Shown piece after piece: positions 31,160 through 40,849 of a DNA stretch of 64,000 nt (positions are counted from its first letter, which is position 1; the number at the start of each line of letters is the position of its first letter). The position numbers and the translations under genes were made by a program. Under the pieces are notes generated by a model. That model was not told the origin of the DNA. It saw only the letters and a program-made list of their open reading frames with translations, and did no database searches. Source of the stretch: Hysterangium stoloniferum (taxonomy: Eukaryota > Basidiomycota > Agaricomycetes > Hysterangiales > Hysterangiaceae); assembly GCA_015178975.1 (NCBI GenBank), contig WHVD01000021.1, positions 682,001 to 746,000 of the forward strand. Direction: 5' to 3'.

Positions 31160-31821
31160 AAATATCAAGTCTGCGCTCACTTCTTCAAAAGAGCACTACC
31201 TGTCATACTTTCACTTCGTGGCTAACGAGACGAATTGGATATCAAGCCCTATAAAGGCGGTTATCTCCTCACTCAAATCTTCAATAAGTTACATAACCTT
31301 TTCCATCGTCGATGAAGTAAAACCATCTTTATTGACTAATCGTTAGCTGAAACTTTTGATTTCAGTAGCTATAGGTGGGCACAAAAATCACATATTTTTG
31401 TCATGTCGCCCCTGAGCTTTAGTTGCAAAACGAGCACGATGCGTTCACCTGGAGATCATTCTGTAGCTACTGGCGTGCAGGCTCCAAAACCGAAACCGCC
31501 CGTCAAGCCACAGGAGCCGAAAAAGTAATGGTCTGTCCCATTATTCGTTTAGAGCTGCAGCTTTGGAATTCATTTTAAACGGGTTCATACAGTGGAAGGG
31601 TTAGAGCCCTGTTCTATGCTATGGGAGTTGAAGGAGGGGATGATAATAGTATAAGAACAGGGCGACTAGAAAGCCTTTCGTTCGAATGTATAACGTACTC
31701 ACCGGCGCTATCAAGAATTTTGCCTCATAAACTTGCATATGTGCAAAAGAAAAATATTGGAGGAGAGTGAGCGAACCGCGAGAAGCGGCCAATGACATGA
31801 CGGCGGCGAGAGACAAGATAG
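31160..31821. other. No gene recognised
   Basis: Flank of the repeat array. Short open frames only. Confidence 0.4.
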
Positions 31822-32600
31822 TCAGAACATCGCGTCAGTTAAGCGCACGTTCTCAGGCTCATTGCTGTGTTCGCTTGGACAATTTTCGGGAGTGATGAAG
31901 TCATGAATAGCAAGCAGAGCAGACTGTATCTCCACTTCTGTTTCATGTTGCGTTGCCATCACATTCTGTATATCTTCGAAGACCAATGTGGCTCCTATCT
32001 CCAAACATACCTATAGTAGTGCTGGTAACCTTATTCGAGCTTTTCTAAACAAGATTTAGACATACTGATATCGTACTATTGAGGTACATCAGGTGGTCCT
32101 CCAGTGTTGTGATAGTCAATGACCGTGATGAGCTGGTGAGAAATGCTGTTATTTTCCTTTCCTATTAAACGATGTTACAGCTCTTAACAAACCCCGAAGG
32201 GTACTTGTTGCGGATTGATCAGACATAATTGCTGCATGTACTCAACAAAATTAGGAGGAAGCTCACATCTCAAACTCATCAAGAAGTACTTGAAGTGCCA
32301 AAGGAGCATCGTCCCATTTGCCTTCCATTTGTAAGACTATATTCAAAAGTTGTTCGGTGATTGAATGTTCCAGAAGCTGTAACCGCGCTTTATTGCCTGG
32401 AGAATGTAAATTTCAGTAGGTGCCACTGGTAAGATATTTGTGACTATTCACTTGGACACTGTCTACGAGTGTGACGAGGGGAGTGGCAAGTGGGCTCACT
32501 CCCGGTATTGTTGCAATATCCCCTGTTAGCTTGATAATACCTCTGCTGAGATCCATCCCAATTGTCAGCTATAAAAGTTAGCAAGGGCGGTAATAGTGTC
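31822..32600 (-). pseudogene. Decayed signalling-protein N-terminus-like region
   Basis: Minus-strand coding-like pieces: GMDLSRGIIKLTGDIATIPG followed by VSPLATPLVTLVDSVQ (about 32460-32560), then LLEHSITEQLLNIVLQMEGK (about 32270-32400), then GATLVFEDIQNVMATQ (about 31950-32004). The IPGVSPLATPL style resembles the N-terminal region of basidiomycete STAND/kinase proteins, similar in kind to the VPVPGLKSA gene. Junctions could not be resolved cleanly and no downstream domain is present, so I treat it as a fragment. Confidence 0.35.
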
Positions 32601-32812
32601 TAAGACTGGATGCTGGTGGTGAGCAGGAAAGCTAAGTGGATGCTACAAGTGCTGCATTGAGTGGCAATGCTTCTCACAGACACCAGCTCTATTTGACATG
32701 GCCTTGAGGCTTGCGCATAAAGCCGACAGCAAGGCATGTACACAGCAAGGTCTCTTGGGAAGCATAGAGTAGAATTGAAAAAACCTGCCAACTATGCAAT
32801 TAAAGTAATTCA

Positions 32813-33343
32813 TTAATGCACAGTGAGGTAAGATGCAAATGCCATACTCACACCCACCTTTGAATTCTCTGTGGTTTCAGTGCTAGTTATAGTCTCCGTA
32901 TTCGCCCTTGGTGAATTAACTGGCTTCATTACCCTGATGATGGTAGCAGTTACATTGTCATTTGTGCAAAGCTGCACCAGAAATATCAATGCGAGATGAT
33001 CATCTGGGCTGCCAAAAGATGGGAAGAATACGTGCTGATGCCTAGAGGCAGGAGTGCCTCGATCCACAAATAGTGCAACATCTGTGGAGGGTTCTGCAAA
33101 CATTTTACGAATGAAATTCTCGCATACGACGAAAGTCGCTCGTGATAGTCCCGATGCCTTCTCAAAAATTCCCTCAGAAGGATTGTATGTAGTCGCAGGA
33201 GGCATCGAAGGACCATGTGCTGGTTCCTCAGGAAAACTGTTTGATTTGGTGATCTGCCATGGAACGATGACCATTTGTGAACCATTGTCTCGTCCATGGC
33301 TAGCAACAGTCACTGCCAACGAGTTTTGATGTCCGAATGACAT
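32813..33343 (-). pseudogene. K+/H+ antiporter (KHA1-type) C-terminal fragment
   Basis: 176-codon open frame reading FGHQNSLAVTVASHGRDNGS and QMVIVPW, then FIRKMFAEPSTDVALFVDRG, SRHQHVFFPSFGSPDDHLAL and TATIIRVMKP. This order matches the cytoplasmic regulatory tail of fungal K+/H+ antiporters of the CPA2/KHA1 class, from family memory. The membrane antiporter domain (about 500 residues) is absent upstream: beyond 33345 lies unrelated sequence and the direct duplication. It is therefore an orphan 3' piece, though its frame is still open. Putative donor signals near 32855 suggest it once continued into another exon. Confidence 0.7.
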
Positions 33344-33535
33344 AGTGCTCTAAGTAGCAATGTTAAGAAGCCTCCCAAAGGCAAAGGAAACAGATACAAA
33401 GGTGTCCCGCAAAATTAGATCGTCAACCTCAGAAGATTTCATCATTGTGCATGTACCTTGGAAACCTCATCTACATTTATCAAGTGAACACGATTTTCAC
33501 TGGTCACAGCGAGTGTGTTTGATTGCATGGAGTAT

Positions 33536-34806
33536 TTGGGTCCTGGCGTAAGCAAATCTGCAATTATGCCAGTACAGTAGAGCGCAGTCCCATTGTCACC
33601 AATACGAAAGTACTGAGTTTACAGTGGATGAAGCAAATTGGATAGGAAGTCGGAGCATGAGTACTTTATTGTTATGATTCTCCATGCTGACAGTACCACT
33701 TGCTATATTTGTATCGAGCGGTTTGGTAAAGAATACATTATTGCCAACACCAGCCAACGTCGTTCGACTTGTTGGAGAAGCTTCTAGCTAAAGACCAGGT
33801 ATCCACGGTGGGTGGATGGCCAAACGGCAACAATCTGCTTGAAAAGTCAACATTAAAACACCAATCATCAGGGATTTGGGAATGTCTACACCCATTATGT
33901 AGACTCCCCAGCCTCCCTAGATCTATAGTAAGCTTTTATACCGACTAGTAAATAAGGATCTCACGAAAGTAGTGTGTCGAGCCGAGCTAGCTAGTTCTCC
34001 TAGAAGGCTCTGGACAATATAGACGGTATACTTACTGATCTTCCCACTTTCCTGATGATGTCACCCTCCTTGACTTTGCCATAGCCGCTTGGATGGTCAA
34101 CACCGACCAATATACACTCCTCAAGCGGCTATGACAAAGTCGGCACATTCTTCCTATCAGTCGGCACGGGCCTATCGAGCCTTACAACCTCCGGCGGCTG
34201 CATCGCACTATCCACCCCTTAACATTATTAACCCCCCTCAATTATTATTTTTTCATTTAAGTGCTTTACTATTATAGTTTGTAGCGCGATGCATCTAAGT
34301 TACGTGAGAATGTTTGGGTCCACTACGGTCTACCCTGCCACACGCATATGAAGGGTAATCGGTCAGAGGGGACCGTATTAAGAAAAATAGTATATATATG
34401 CCATGTAAGTTAGAACGTTTTCCCGCACTTCTCCCTCTATTTCATCGAGACTCAGGTTAGTTACTATTTAGTAAATAATGGTCCATTACTAGTTACTAAT
34501 ATTTCCTTAGAGTATTGTACTAGACTTCGTATTGCAACAGTTTGTTTGGTGATGTTGCGGAGTTCGCCTGTGGGTGGGAAGGTCAATTCAATTAATTTGG
34601 GTTGTGCAGGTGGATGGGAGCAGGGTAACACGTGTCGAGGAGCGAGCCAAAGAGCAACGTTCGAACCCACCCCTCATCATCTACGCGGATTATCGACAAT
34701 CGGGCATGGTCATTCCATTGTTGTCAATATTGCTGGAGATGCCGTTCCAGTACCTGGGCTAAAGAGTGCAGCGACCCTTGTTTTAGAGATTATCAAGGTT
34801 ATAAAA
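33536..34806 (+). repeat. Direct duplication, copy 2 (decayed)
   Basis: Second copy of 28990-30340 with frameshifting indels in the CYWYSD-type ORF and a MITE inserted at 33866-34057. The VPVPGLKSA gene lacks 4 bases after its start (ATGGTCATTCC against ATGGACATTGCAGCC), breaking the frame. Confidence 0.82.
33866..34057 (+). mobile_element. MITE, copy 1, with CATCAGG terminal repeats
   Basis: 192 bp from CATCAGGGATTTGGGAATG to CACTTTCCTGATG. The paralogous copy 1 of the duplication (around 29324) is an empty site, reading AACACCAAAGTCACC. A second copy in opposite orientation lies at 47798-48003. No coding capacity. Confidence 0.82.
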
Positions 34807-36110
34807 GTGGGTCGTCTGTATCAACACCAGTTTTGGAGTTGGGTGATGGCTGTCAATCATCAGGCAACGAGAGCAAAACGAGAGGTCGAATACCCTTATC
34901 CAGACCACAGGATGTAACCTCGTAGCTTTCCACGATCAGCTGAGGGGGAAGTGAGAGAATATCCCGGACGGTTTGAAAACTATATTGGAAGATTATCAAA
35001 AATAGGAACTTCTCAGCCACCGTACTTAACAAATTTACCCGATTATTGTAGTGCACTTGAGGCCATTCTTGAACTTGCAAAGTCATACCAACCAAGGAAA
35101 GGTCTTAAAAGCACACATCAAGTTTTTGAGGGAACAACGGGATAAGTCTATAGCAAAACTGGAAAGGCGATTGGTAGCAGCGGGGGAAGGCTGCAATAGT
35201 ACGTCCGATAGTGGCAGTCAAGAGACGTTCGTTGTAACATATTGGCTGTTAGAATTATTTTTCTCTTCATACCGCATTAACTGTCACTCAAATCGCAGCC
35301 GTTGAGGATACCAGAGTAGAATATATGATGCGTCAATTACAGGGTATGCTTGATTCGTGTTCCCCGGCCACGGGCAGAGTCCTTGAGGGAAGACAAGGTG
35401 GAGCAGGAAACGATAATAGTGAACGCGTACGCCCGTTCCCTCCTCAAATATTACAACAGCGGGCTCATGGGCAATGACAAAGTATTTGGTCGATCGAAGG
35501 GATTTCCAACTCTTACGCACTTTATCGGTCAGGAGCTATTTTGATCCTGAAAAGGCAGGGGATGACCGGGCTGCCCCCCAGTGGAGTGTTAAACTCTGCG
35601 AAGCTAAGACTAAAACTGATGGTGAGCTGGTATTGATCAAAATATACGAAGGAAGATCCTCATTGGACTCGATGCACAAAAAGGTATGAGCCCCAGTTTA
35701 GTTTGGTTTGGTTTAAGAAATACTTGTAACATATCACACTTTCGATGCAGTTCCAAAGCGATCGAAGGAACTATCAAGACGTGTGGTGAGAATGCTAGAC
35801 TTAAAATTAACAAACCAAAGTGGCTTAATCATATTCATGACCGGACCCTAGCATTGCTCAGTTCGTGGGCAGCAACAACGCACAAAACGATGTACTTTTC
35901 CAAGTTTTCTGTAATCCGGGCCCCAATACTGAGGACACATACAATTGGCTCGTACGCACCAGAACATCCGATCCGAGAGCAACCATTTTGGGGCTATTCG
36001 ACATGGTGAGTGAAATTACTAACGAAATTTACAAGCTAACACGATATATTTTAGAGGCATTCTTTGAATGTGACGTACTGAGATACCTTCTCTCCTGCAA
36101 GTACTGATGT
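34630..36110 (+). pseudogene. VPVPGLKSA-type signalling protein, copy 2, broken
   Basis: After the frameshifted start, VPVPGLKSAATLVLEIIKV is intact. Later pieces in shifting frames are coding-like: LIQTTGCNLVAFHDQLR (about 34890-34945), EYPGRFENYIGRLSKIGTSQ (about 34955), a Lys/Arg-rich helix near 35120-35190, DPEKAGDDRAAPQWSVKLCE (about 35540-35600) and LVLIKIYEGRSSLDSMHKK (about 35630-35685). The last two recall the start of a kinase-like domain (VLIKIY with a candidate catalytic Lys), but no catalytic loop is found. Several frameshifts and stops cannot be explained by introns. It is probably the remains of a fungal signalling protein. Confidence 0.45.
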
Positions 36111-36219
36111 GATATTAGGACTTCAATCAATTCTGTAAAAGCAACGGATTTGGCTTTGATCAATTGGTTATTCGTTAATTCCACCCCTCTTCAGATGTCA
36201 ATAATAACTTAGTCTCTCT

Positions 36220-36582
36220 CTCCAGTATGGATTTCCCGGGAATTCAGTAGTCACTGGGACTGATGGTCCTGCCAATCGTCATTATCTGAAGCTTGTGTAT
36301 ACCGGACAATTGTATAGCAGTGGGTACCACGAATGGACTCCTTATTTTGATTGCTTTGGCCCTAGATATTCTGTCAAACCATCATCACCAAATTCCCTCC
36401 TAGAGTTATTCATCTCCGCTTGGTCTTCATGGCGTTTCGGCACTGCCTCAATGGATCAAAGTTCGTATACTAATCATCAATTGGCGAATCAACTACTGGA
36501 CTCCGGGTTTCTGGGAGAAGTGCATGCTCCCACACAAGGTGCCGCCCGATCGGGAGAAGGGCACACGCTACATGTCGAATAG
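36220..36582 (+). pseudogene. Unrecognised coding-like exon
   Basis: After an AG acceptor at about 36224 the frame reads YGFPGNSVVTGTDGPANRHY then LKLVYTGQLYSSGYHEWTPY and continues to the stop at 36582. Amino-acid composition is protein-like, but I recognise no family. It may be a downstream exon of the preceding broken gene or an independent fragment. No start codon with context was identified. Confidence 0.35.
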
Positions 36583-36689
36583 CAAGCGACCGCTAAAGCT
36601 TTCTGAGCCCATTGTGAGAAGCGCTTTGTAGAGGCCGCCTCTGTTATGATCGCGCAAGCATTTCACATTCTTCCCGGTCTGCCTTTGGT

Positions 36690-37440
36690 CGCAGGATATG
36701 CTGGTCCCCAAACAGCTCTCCCCGGCATTTCACTTCTAAAGCACTTGCTGGAGTTCTCAGAAGCCGACTCGTGCGGTTTACGTTGCCGACTCAAGCTCAG
36801 GCACTGCGACTTATCCAATTACGTGCAGGAAATTCATGTGGAACTGGGACAGGGAAATCACTTCTCTGGATGCTCCCCGCTGTAACATTTGAGGTTCTTT
36901 TACGACTATCGTGGTCGTTCTTTTCCGTGGATTACTCGAGGATTTCAAACGTAACTGCAACAAGTATCGAATGGATTATTAAGAGTGAAACGTCAACAAT
37001 CAGACAGCAATCTCGTCAATTGTATTTGTGGCACTGGGACACATACATGATCCCTGATCCCTGATTTCACGCGTATGCGAATCGGATGTGTAACTGGGGA
37101 ACCTGGCACACATAGTAATTGAAGAAGGACATATAGTATCAACGTCAGGTCTCTTCCGAAATGTGACAGCTATCGCTCCTCCGTTCCTTATTCCGACACA
37201 ATTCGTCTTGATATCGGCCTCTATTCCCCCAACGACAACTTCTACTATTGAAAGGACACTTGGGATTCGGCGTCCATTTCAAATTATTCAATGCTCCACT
37301 GTGCGGAAGAATATCAAAATCCGACCACGCTTACTCGAGTCATCGAAGGCGTGCGACCAAGCGACGATCATTGAGGTTCTGATTGTTTCATCGCATATAC
37401 ACGCTTGATATCCAAGACGCAAGAAATGGAAGAAATTGTC
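36690..37440 (+). pseudogene. RecQ-like DNA helicase remnant
   Basis: Helicase motifs are recognisable but lie in several frames with stops. VRFTLPTQAQALRLIQ (Q/motif 0-like, about 36770) is followed by GTGTGKSLLWMLPA (Walker A, motif I, about 36845-36885), then TIVVVLFRGLLEDFKRNC (motif Ia region). Motif II is degraded, with HIVIEEGHIVSTSGLFRN at about 37110-37160 where VIDEAH is expected. Motif III appears as QFVLISASIPP (about 37200-37230), and TLGIRRPFQIIQCSTVRKNI follows. Motifs IV-VI are missing; sequence passes at about 37500 into a repeat shared with 28128-28270. RecQ-type assignment rests on motif order and style. Confidence 0.65.
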
Positions 37441-37499
37441 AAAGCGCCATTCTTCGATAGCATTTTGACGGCGGAGAAGAAAAAGCATATTCTGATCTT

Positions 37500-37680
37500 G
37501 TATCTTCGACGAATCGGCATGTTGATGAAGGTGCAAATATATGGTCATAGGAACAAATGTAACTCTAGAGTTAATTAAGTCTGATTCCGATTCATATTAT
37601 TGACGGAACCCAATTGAGGTTATCCAATTATAATCCGGCAGTAAATTTTGAATATATTTTAACATCTGTGGTTTGGATCT
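37500..37680 (+). repeat. Repeat shared with 28128-28270
   Basis: Direct counterpart of the 28.1-kb repeat, with an extra ~25 bp (TGACGGAACCCAATTGAGG region). Confidence 0.7.
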
Positions 37681-37759
37681 ACGCCTCCTGCAGCTTCTTT
37701 TGGGCTGTGAAGGACTACCCGTCATAATTTACCTTGATTCAGAAGCACTCTATCACGAA

Positions 37760-39130
37760 TGAACAGCCTGTCCAACCTGCTACACAACTCAAAACCTAGT
37801 GGAATAGATTTTCTTTTTTTATTGTTGACAAAAACGTGCGTAAAACTCCCAACCGCCGCGGGGCCATCACCAGGTGACTTAGCTGAAAAGACCGCCACTT
37901 TGTACACGATAGAACTCCTCCCCAATTGCACTACTCTAACAGACTATCGCACTACTTTACAAGCCATTCAAAAACACTGTTTACAATGTTTCTCTTGCCT
38001 TCAGGGTGGCAGGTTCACACTTCTCCGTTGATTCCTATACGGCCGCATTAGCACGGTTAATCGTACAAGGAGCTATTGGATATTCTTACCATTACCACAT
38101 GAACTGCAAGTATTAGGGAAACACCTCTCTAGGAGACGGACGGTGTTACCATGATCAAAAGGCGGCATGAACACCCCGTCATTCCTGTCCCAGAAATTAG
38201 ATGGCTGCTTGGGGATGAGTGCGTCGGCGACGAATAAGCCCATCTTGGGGATAAGGCTCCTGGATCTCAACGGGGCAGCTTGATCTCAGAGGCGGCGGCG
38301 ACGACATTCAAGTTGAATATTTGGAGGGGCAGCGTTGATTTCGGGATGGAAGTTTGTGTCACGCAACTGGGATGCCTCCATTTGGGTCATGGTGGTGGTA
38401 CCTTTGAGAGGCGAGGCATAAGGGGGGATGGCTCCAATTGGTGCATGGGAGGGATAGTGTGGAGGTGGGTGCCTACCTTTGGGATATGGAGGCAGGAGCG
38501 TCGATAGGCACAGTGTAGGGGTGGGATACGTCCCTTTGGGACGTGGAGGCAGTAGTGTCAACTGTGGGGGTGTTGACAGATTGCAGTTAAACATTTTCAG
38601 TTTCCTCTTGTATGTCTGGGGAGTTTGAACTCTGACTCAAATTGAGGGGACCTTATCTTCTTACCGATGGGAAAATAAATGTTTGGTAGCCTTCAAAATG
38701 GATGGGCGGAGTTGAAAGCAGAAGGACAGAGAGCACATGTCAGCACCAGATGAACGCTACTGAATAAATTAGGGCGAGAGGGGTGTTCGGAACAACTTAC
38801 CAACTTCACAGAATTCCATACAAGAATTCCATAAAGCATGTGGCAGAAAACACCGCGTCCCTAACTCAGCAGCGCCAAATGACTTTAGTGCTTCCATTGA
38901 GAAATCAGGGAAACAACCGGTTAACGACCCGCTTCAAAAAAAAAAAAATACTAATTAAAAAAGAACGTGTTGAGCCTGCCATGACAAGAATGTGTTAGAG
39001 CCTGCCATGACAAGAATGTGTTAGAGCCTGCCATGACTGACCTTCCATGAGGGTCCTTTAGCATATCATAAACCTGGTTATTCAAATTACTAGATAAAAT
39101 AGTGCAATAGTCTACCTGTGACATTGAATG
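37760..39130 (-). repeat. Uninterrupted copy of the palindrome unit
   Basis: Reverse complement of 24920-26230 throughout: the GGGGAGGAGTT module, the AAACACTGTTTACAATGTTTCTCTTGCC junction, the FVADALIP ORF, the minisatellite and the outer end GCACTATTTTATCTA. It runs directly into the 39.13-40.65 kb sequence that also follows the right arm of the palindrome, so this is likely the ancestral arrangement. Confidence 0.82.
38972..39050 (+). repeat. Tandem repeat, three ~26-bp units
   Basis: AGCCTGCCATGACAAGAATG-type units occur three times in a row. The palindrome copies at 25000 and 27290 have one unit. Confidence 0.8.
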
Positions 39131-39261
39131 GCTGACCTGCGCTTGCATACACGCCAAAGGTGCGGATTATAAGCTCTATTATAATAACAAACCTGTCCTC
39201 GACTTCTTGGTAGCCATCGCTTGTGACGTAACCTTTTGCGTCACGGCACGTTTGCCCACGA

Positions 39262-40020
39262 ATGATGTCGAGGATGGTCTAGGGACGTTACAGGTAAATC
39301 TTGTTGTTCTGTGGATGTCGAAACCTAACATAGAGAAGCGAAAGTATTGGTGGATGGGCATGGTTCATTATTACAGTTAAAGATAGGATGACGATCGTGG
39401 CTGCGACGTACTTGTCGATTATGTTGACATCGATTCTAATGACCCTCGCTTCTGTTCAATACTCAAAGTCGGCATCCTCAACGGCTTCTGCGTGCACTCT
39501 CCCATATTTTGGAAACCCCCTAAATTGTTCTCTGCCCTGTGAGATTCTCGGAGCATTAGTCATCTCATCAACGACAGTTGTCTTCTGTACCCGTACCACC
39601 ACATATGACGCAGTTACTAGACACTTGAAAAAAAAGTCTCCCATAGCCATCAGAAAGTACGATTAAAAACTACCCTTCCTATAGTCAAGAACGCGACTGG
39701 CGTTTAATTGATGTTTTGAGAGAAAGAGAGGTACAACAAACCGTAATCCCGTCAGAAGTACTAAATGGACCTCGATAAACTTATCCGAGAGGTCTCGCTG
39801 AGATTCCCTGATTACTTGGACGGATGCGAAGTAAGTCGATCAACGATGTGAAGTAGTTGCTTTCATGCAAATTCCTTGGTTCGTGGGCGCAACACCCCAA
39901 TGCCAAACTAAATGAATAATCCATGGCGCATTAGTCGACTCCGGCGTTTGTACATAGTGCTTATAACCCAATTTATACGACTTTAATGATGGCAACTATA
40001 TTGATATTGGGTTATGGTTT
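39262..40020 (+). other. ~750-bp insertion carrying host exon fragments
   Basis: Relative to copy A (27500-27515) this block interrupts the sequence between GCCCACGAATGATG and GGGTTCCTGGCTCG. It contains a 92-codon frame (39388-39666) with hydrophobic TYLSIMLTSILMTLASVQ and VISSTTVVFCTRT segments, a membrane-protein-like exon. It also contains an apparent first exon starting ATG 39765 (MDLDKLIREVSLRFPDYL...) that ends at a GTAAGT donor. Neither family is recognised. It looks like captured genomic DNA. Confidence 0.5.
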
Positions 40021-40153
40021 GCGTCACGGGTTCCTGGCTCGTTTTACACTCTCACTCCGTTAAATGTCAGTGACACACCTGACTTGTTTCATTCTCTATA
40101 ATCGCTGACATATATCACAGATATCTTGAGAGACTCTTTTTTTATCTAGGCCG

Positions 40154-40160
40154 TATAAAA
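40154..40160 (+). promoter_or_regulatory. TATA box of repeated gene, copy B
   Basis: TATAAAA in CTAGGCCGTATAAAAGGCTG, identical context to copy A at 27647. Confidence 0.55.
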
Positions 40161-40289
40161 GGCTGAACTACTACGATAATAGCTCCTCGTATCCCGCTTC
40201 AACTCCATCATCTTCCAGACGTACGGAAACTAACTCTCCATCATACTATACCACCTCGCGAGATCACCGCCGTCCTACTTACCCCTCGT

Positions 40290-40770
40290 TGCCCATGCTT
40301 TCGACCAGTTCAAATCCTCCAACCACACCTCTCGCATGTTCTCGTGCGCCTCTGTTTCCCCACAGAAGCTCCAGCGCCAGCATCGACCAATTCCTCTTTT
40401 CATTCGCATATGTCCAGCCTCGCGATTGGAAACAACATCTCACTTCCTCCCTCGCAAATCGTTCCGACGTTGAATTCATCTTCCTCATTTTACGAAAATC
40501 ACCTTTCACCTCGAGACTCCGCCATGCTAGTCATGCCCTTCCACTTCCGTTCCTTCGACTCCAATGCAATCTATCCCACCGACCACAGCACAGTGGTGAT
40601 AGTAGGTGACGTCCTTGCGGGGATCTATCACAAATTATGACGACATGTCTCAGACAAGCATTTTGATGCCGAGTTCAAAATCTACGCGATCACGAGTATG
40701 CTTCAGTTTCATCTGAGGCCAAGGAGTTCAAGATACTACTCCCTTCATATACAAGATGCGCTGTAGAACA
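40290..40770 (+). pseudogene. DUF6699-like gene, copy B, one in-frame TGA
   Basis: Frame open through SSLAIGNNISLPPSQIVPTL, SPRDSAMLVMPFHFRSFDSN, YPTDHSTVVIVGDVLAGIYH then KL, TGA (40638-40640), RHVSDKHFDAEFKIYAITSM and YYSLHIQDAL. Coding continues beyond the TGA in the same frame, so arginine CGA is the likely original codon. The domain style (VGDVLAGIY then a basic segment) fits the fungal DUF6699 family of unknown function; moderate certainty. The start codon is not clear: ATG 40295 lies in another frame, and ATG 40410 would drop the N-terminal part. Confidence 0.5.
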
Positions 40771-40849
40771 CATTGGTGTGGCACCCCCGCGCCACTGTCA
40801 CCTCTTCACACTCTTCGCTGCACTGTATCGTGACTAATACACGTAGGAA

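Noticed and set aside
39262..40020. Helitron insertion
   Set aside because: It starts with TC after a G, but no CTRR end with a hairpin or A^T target is visible, so I left it as an unclassified insertion.
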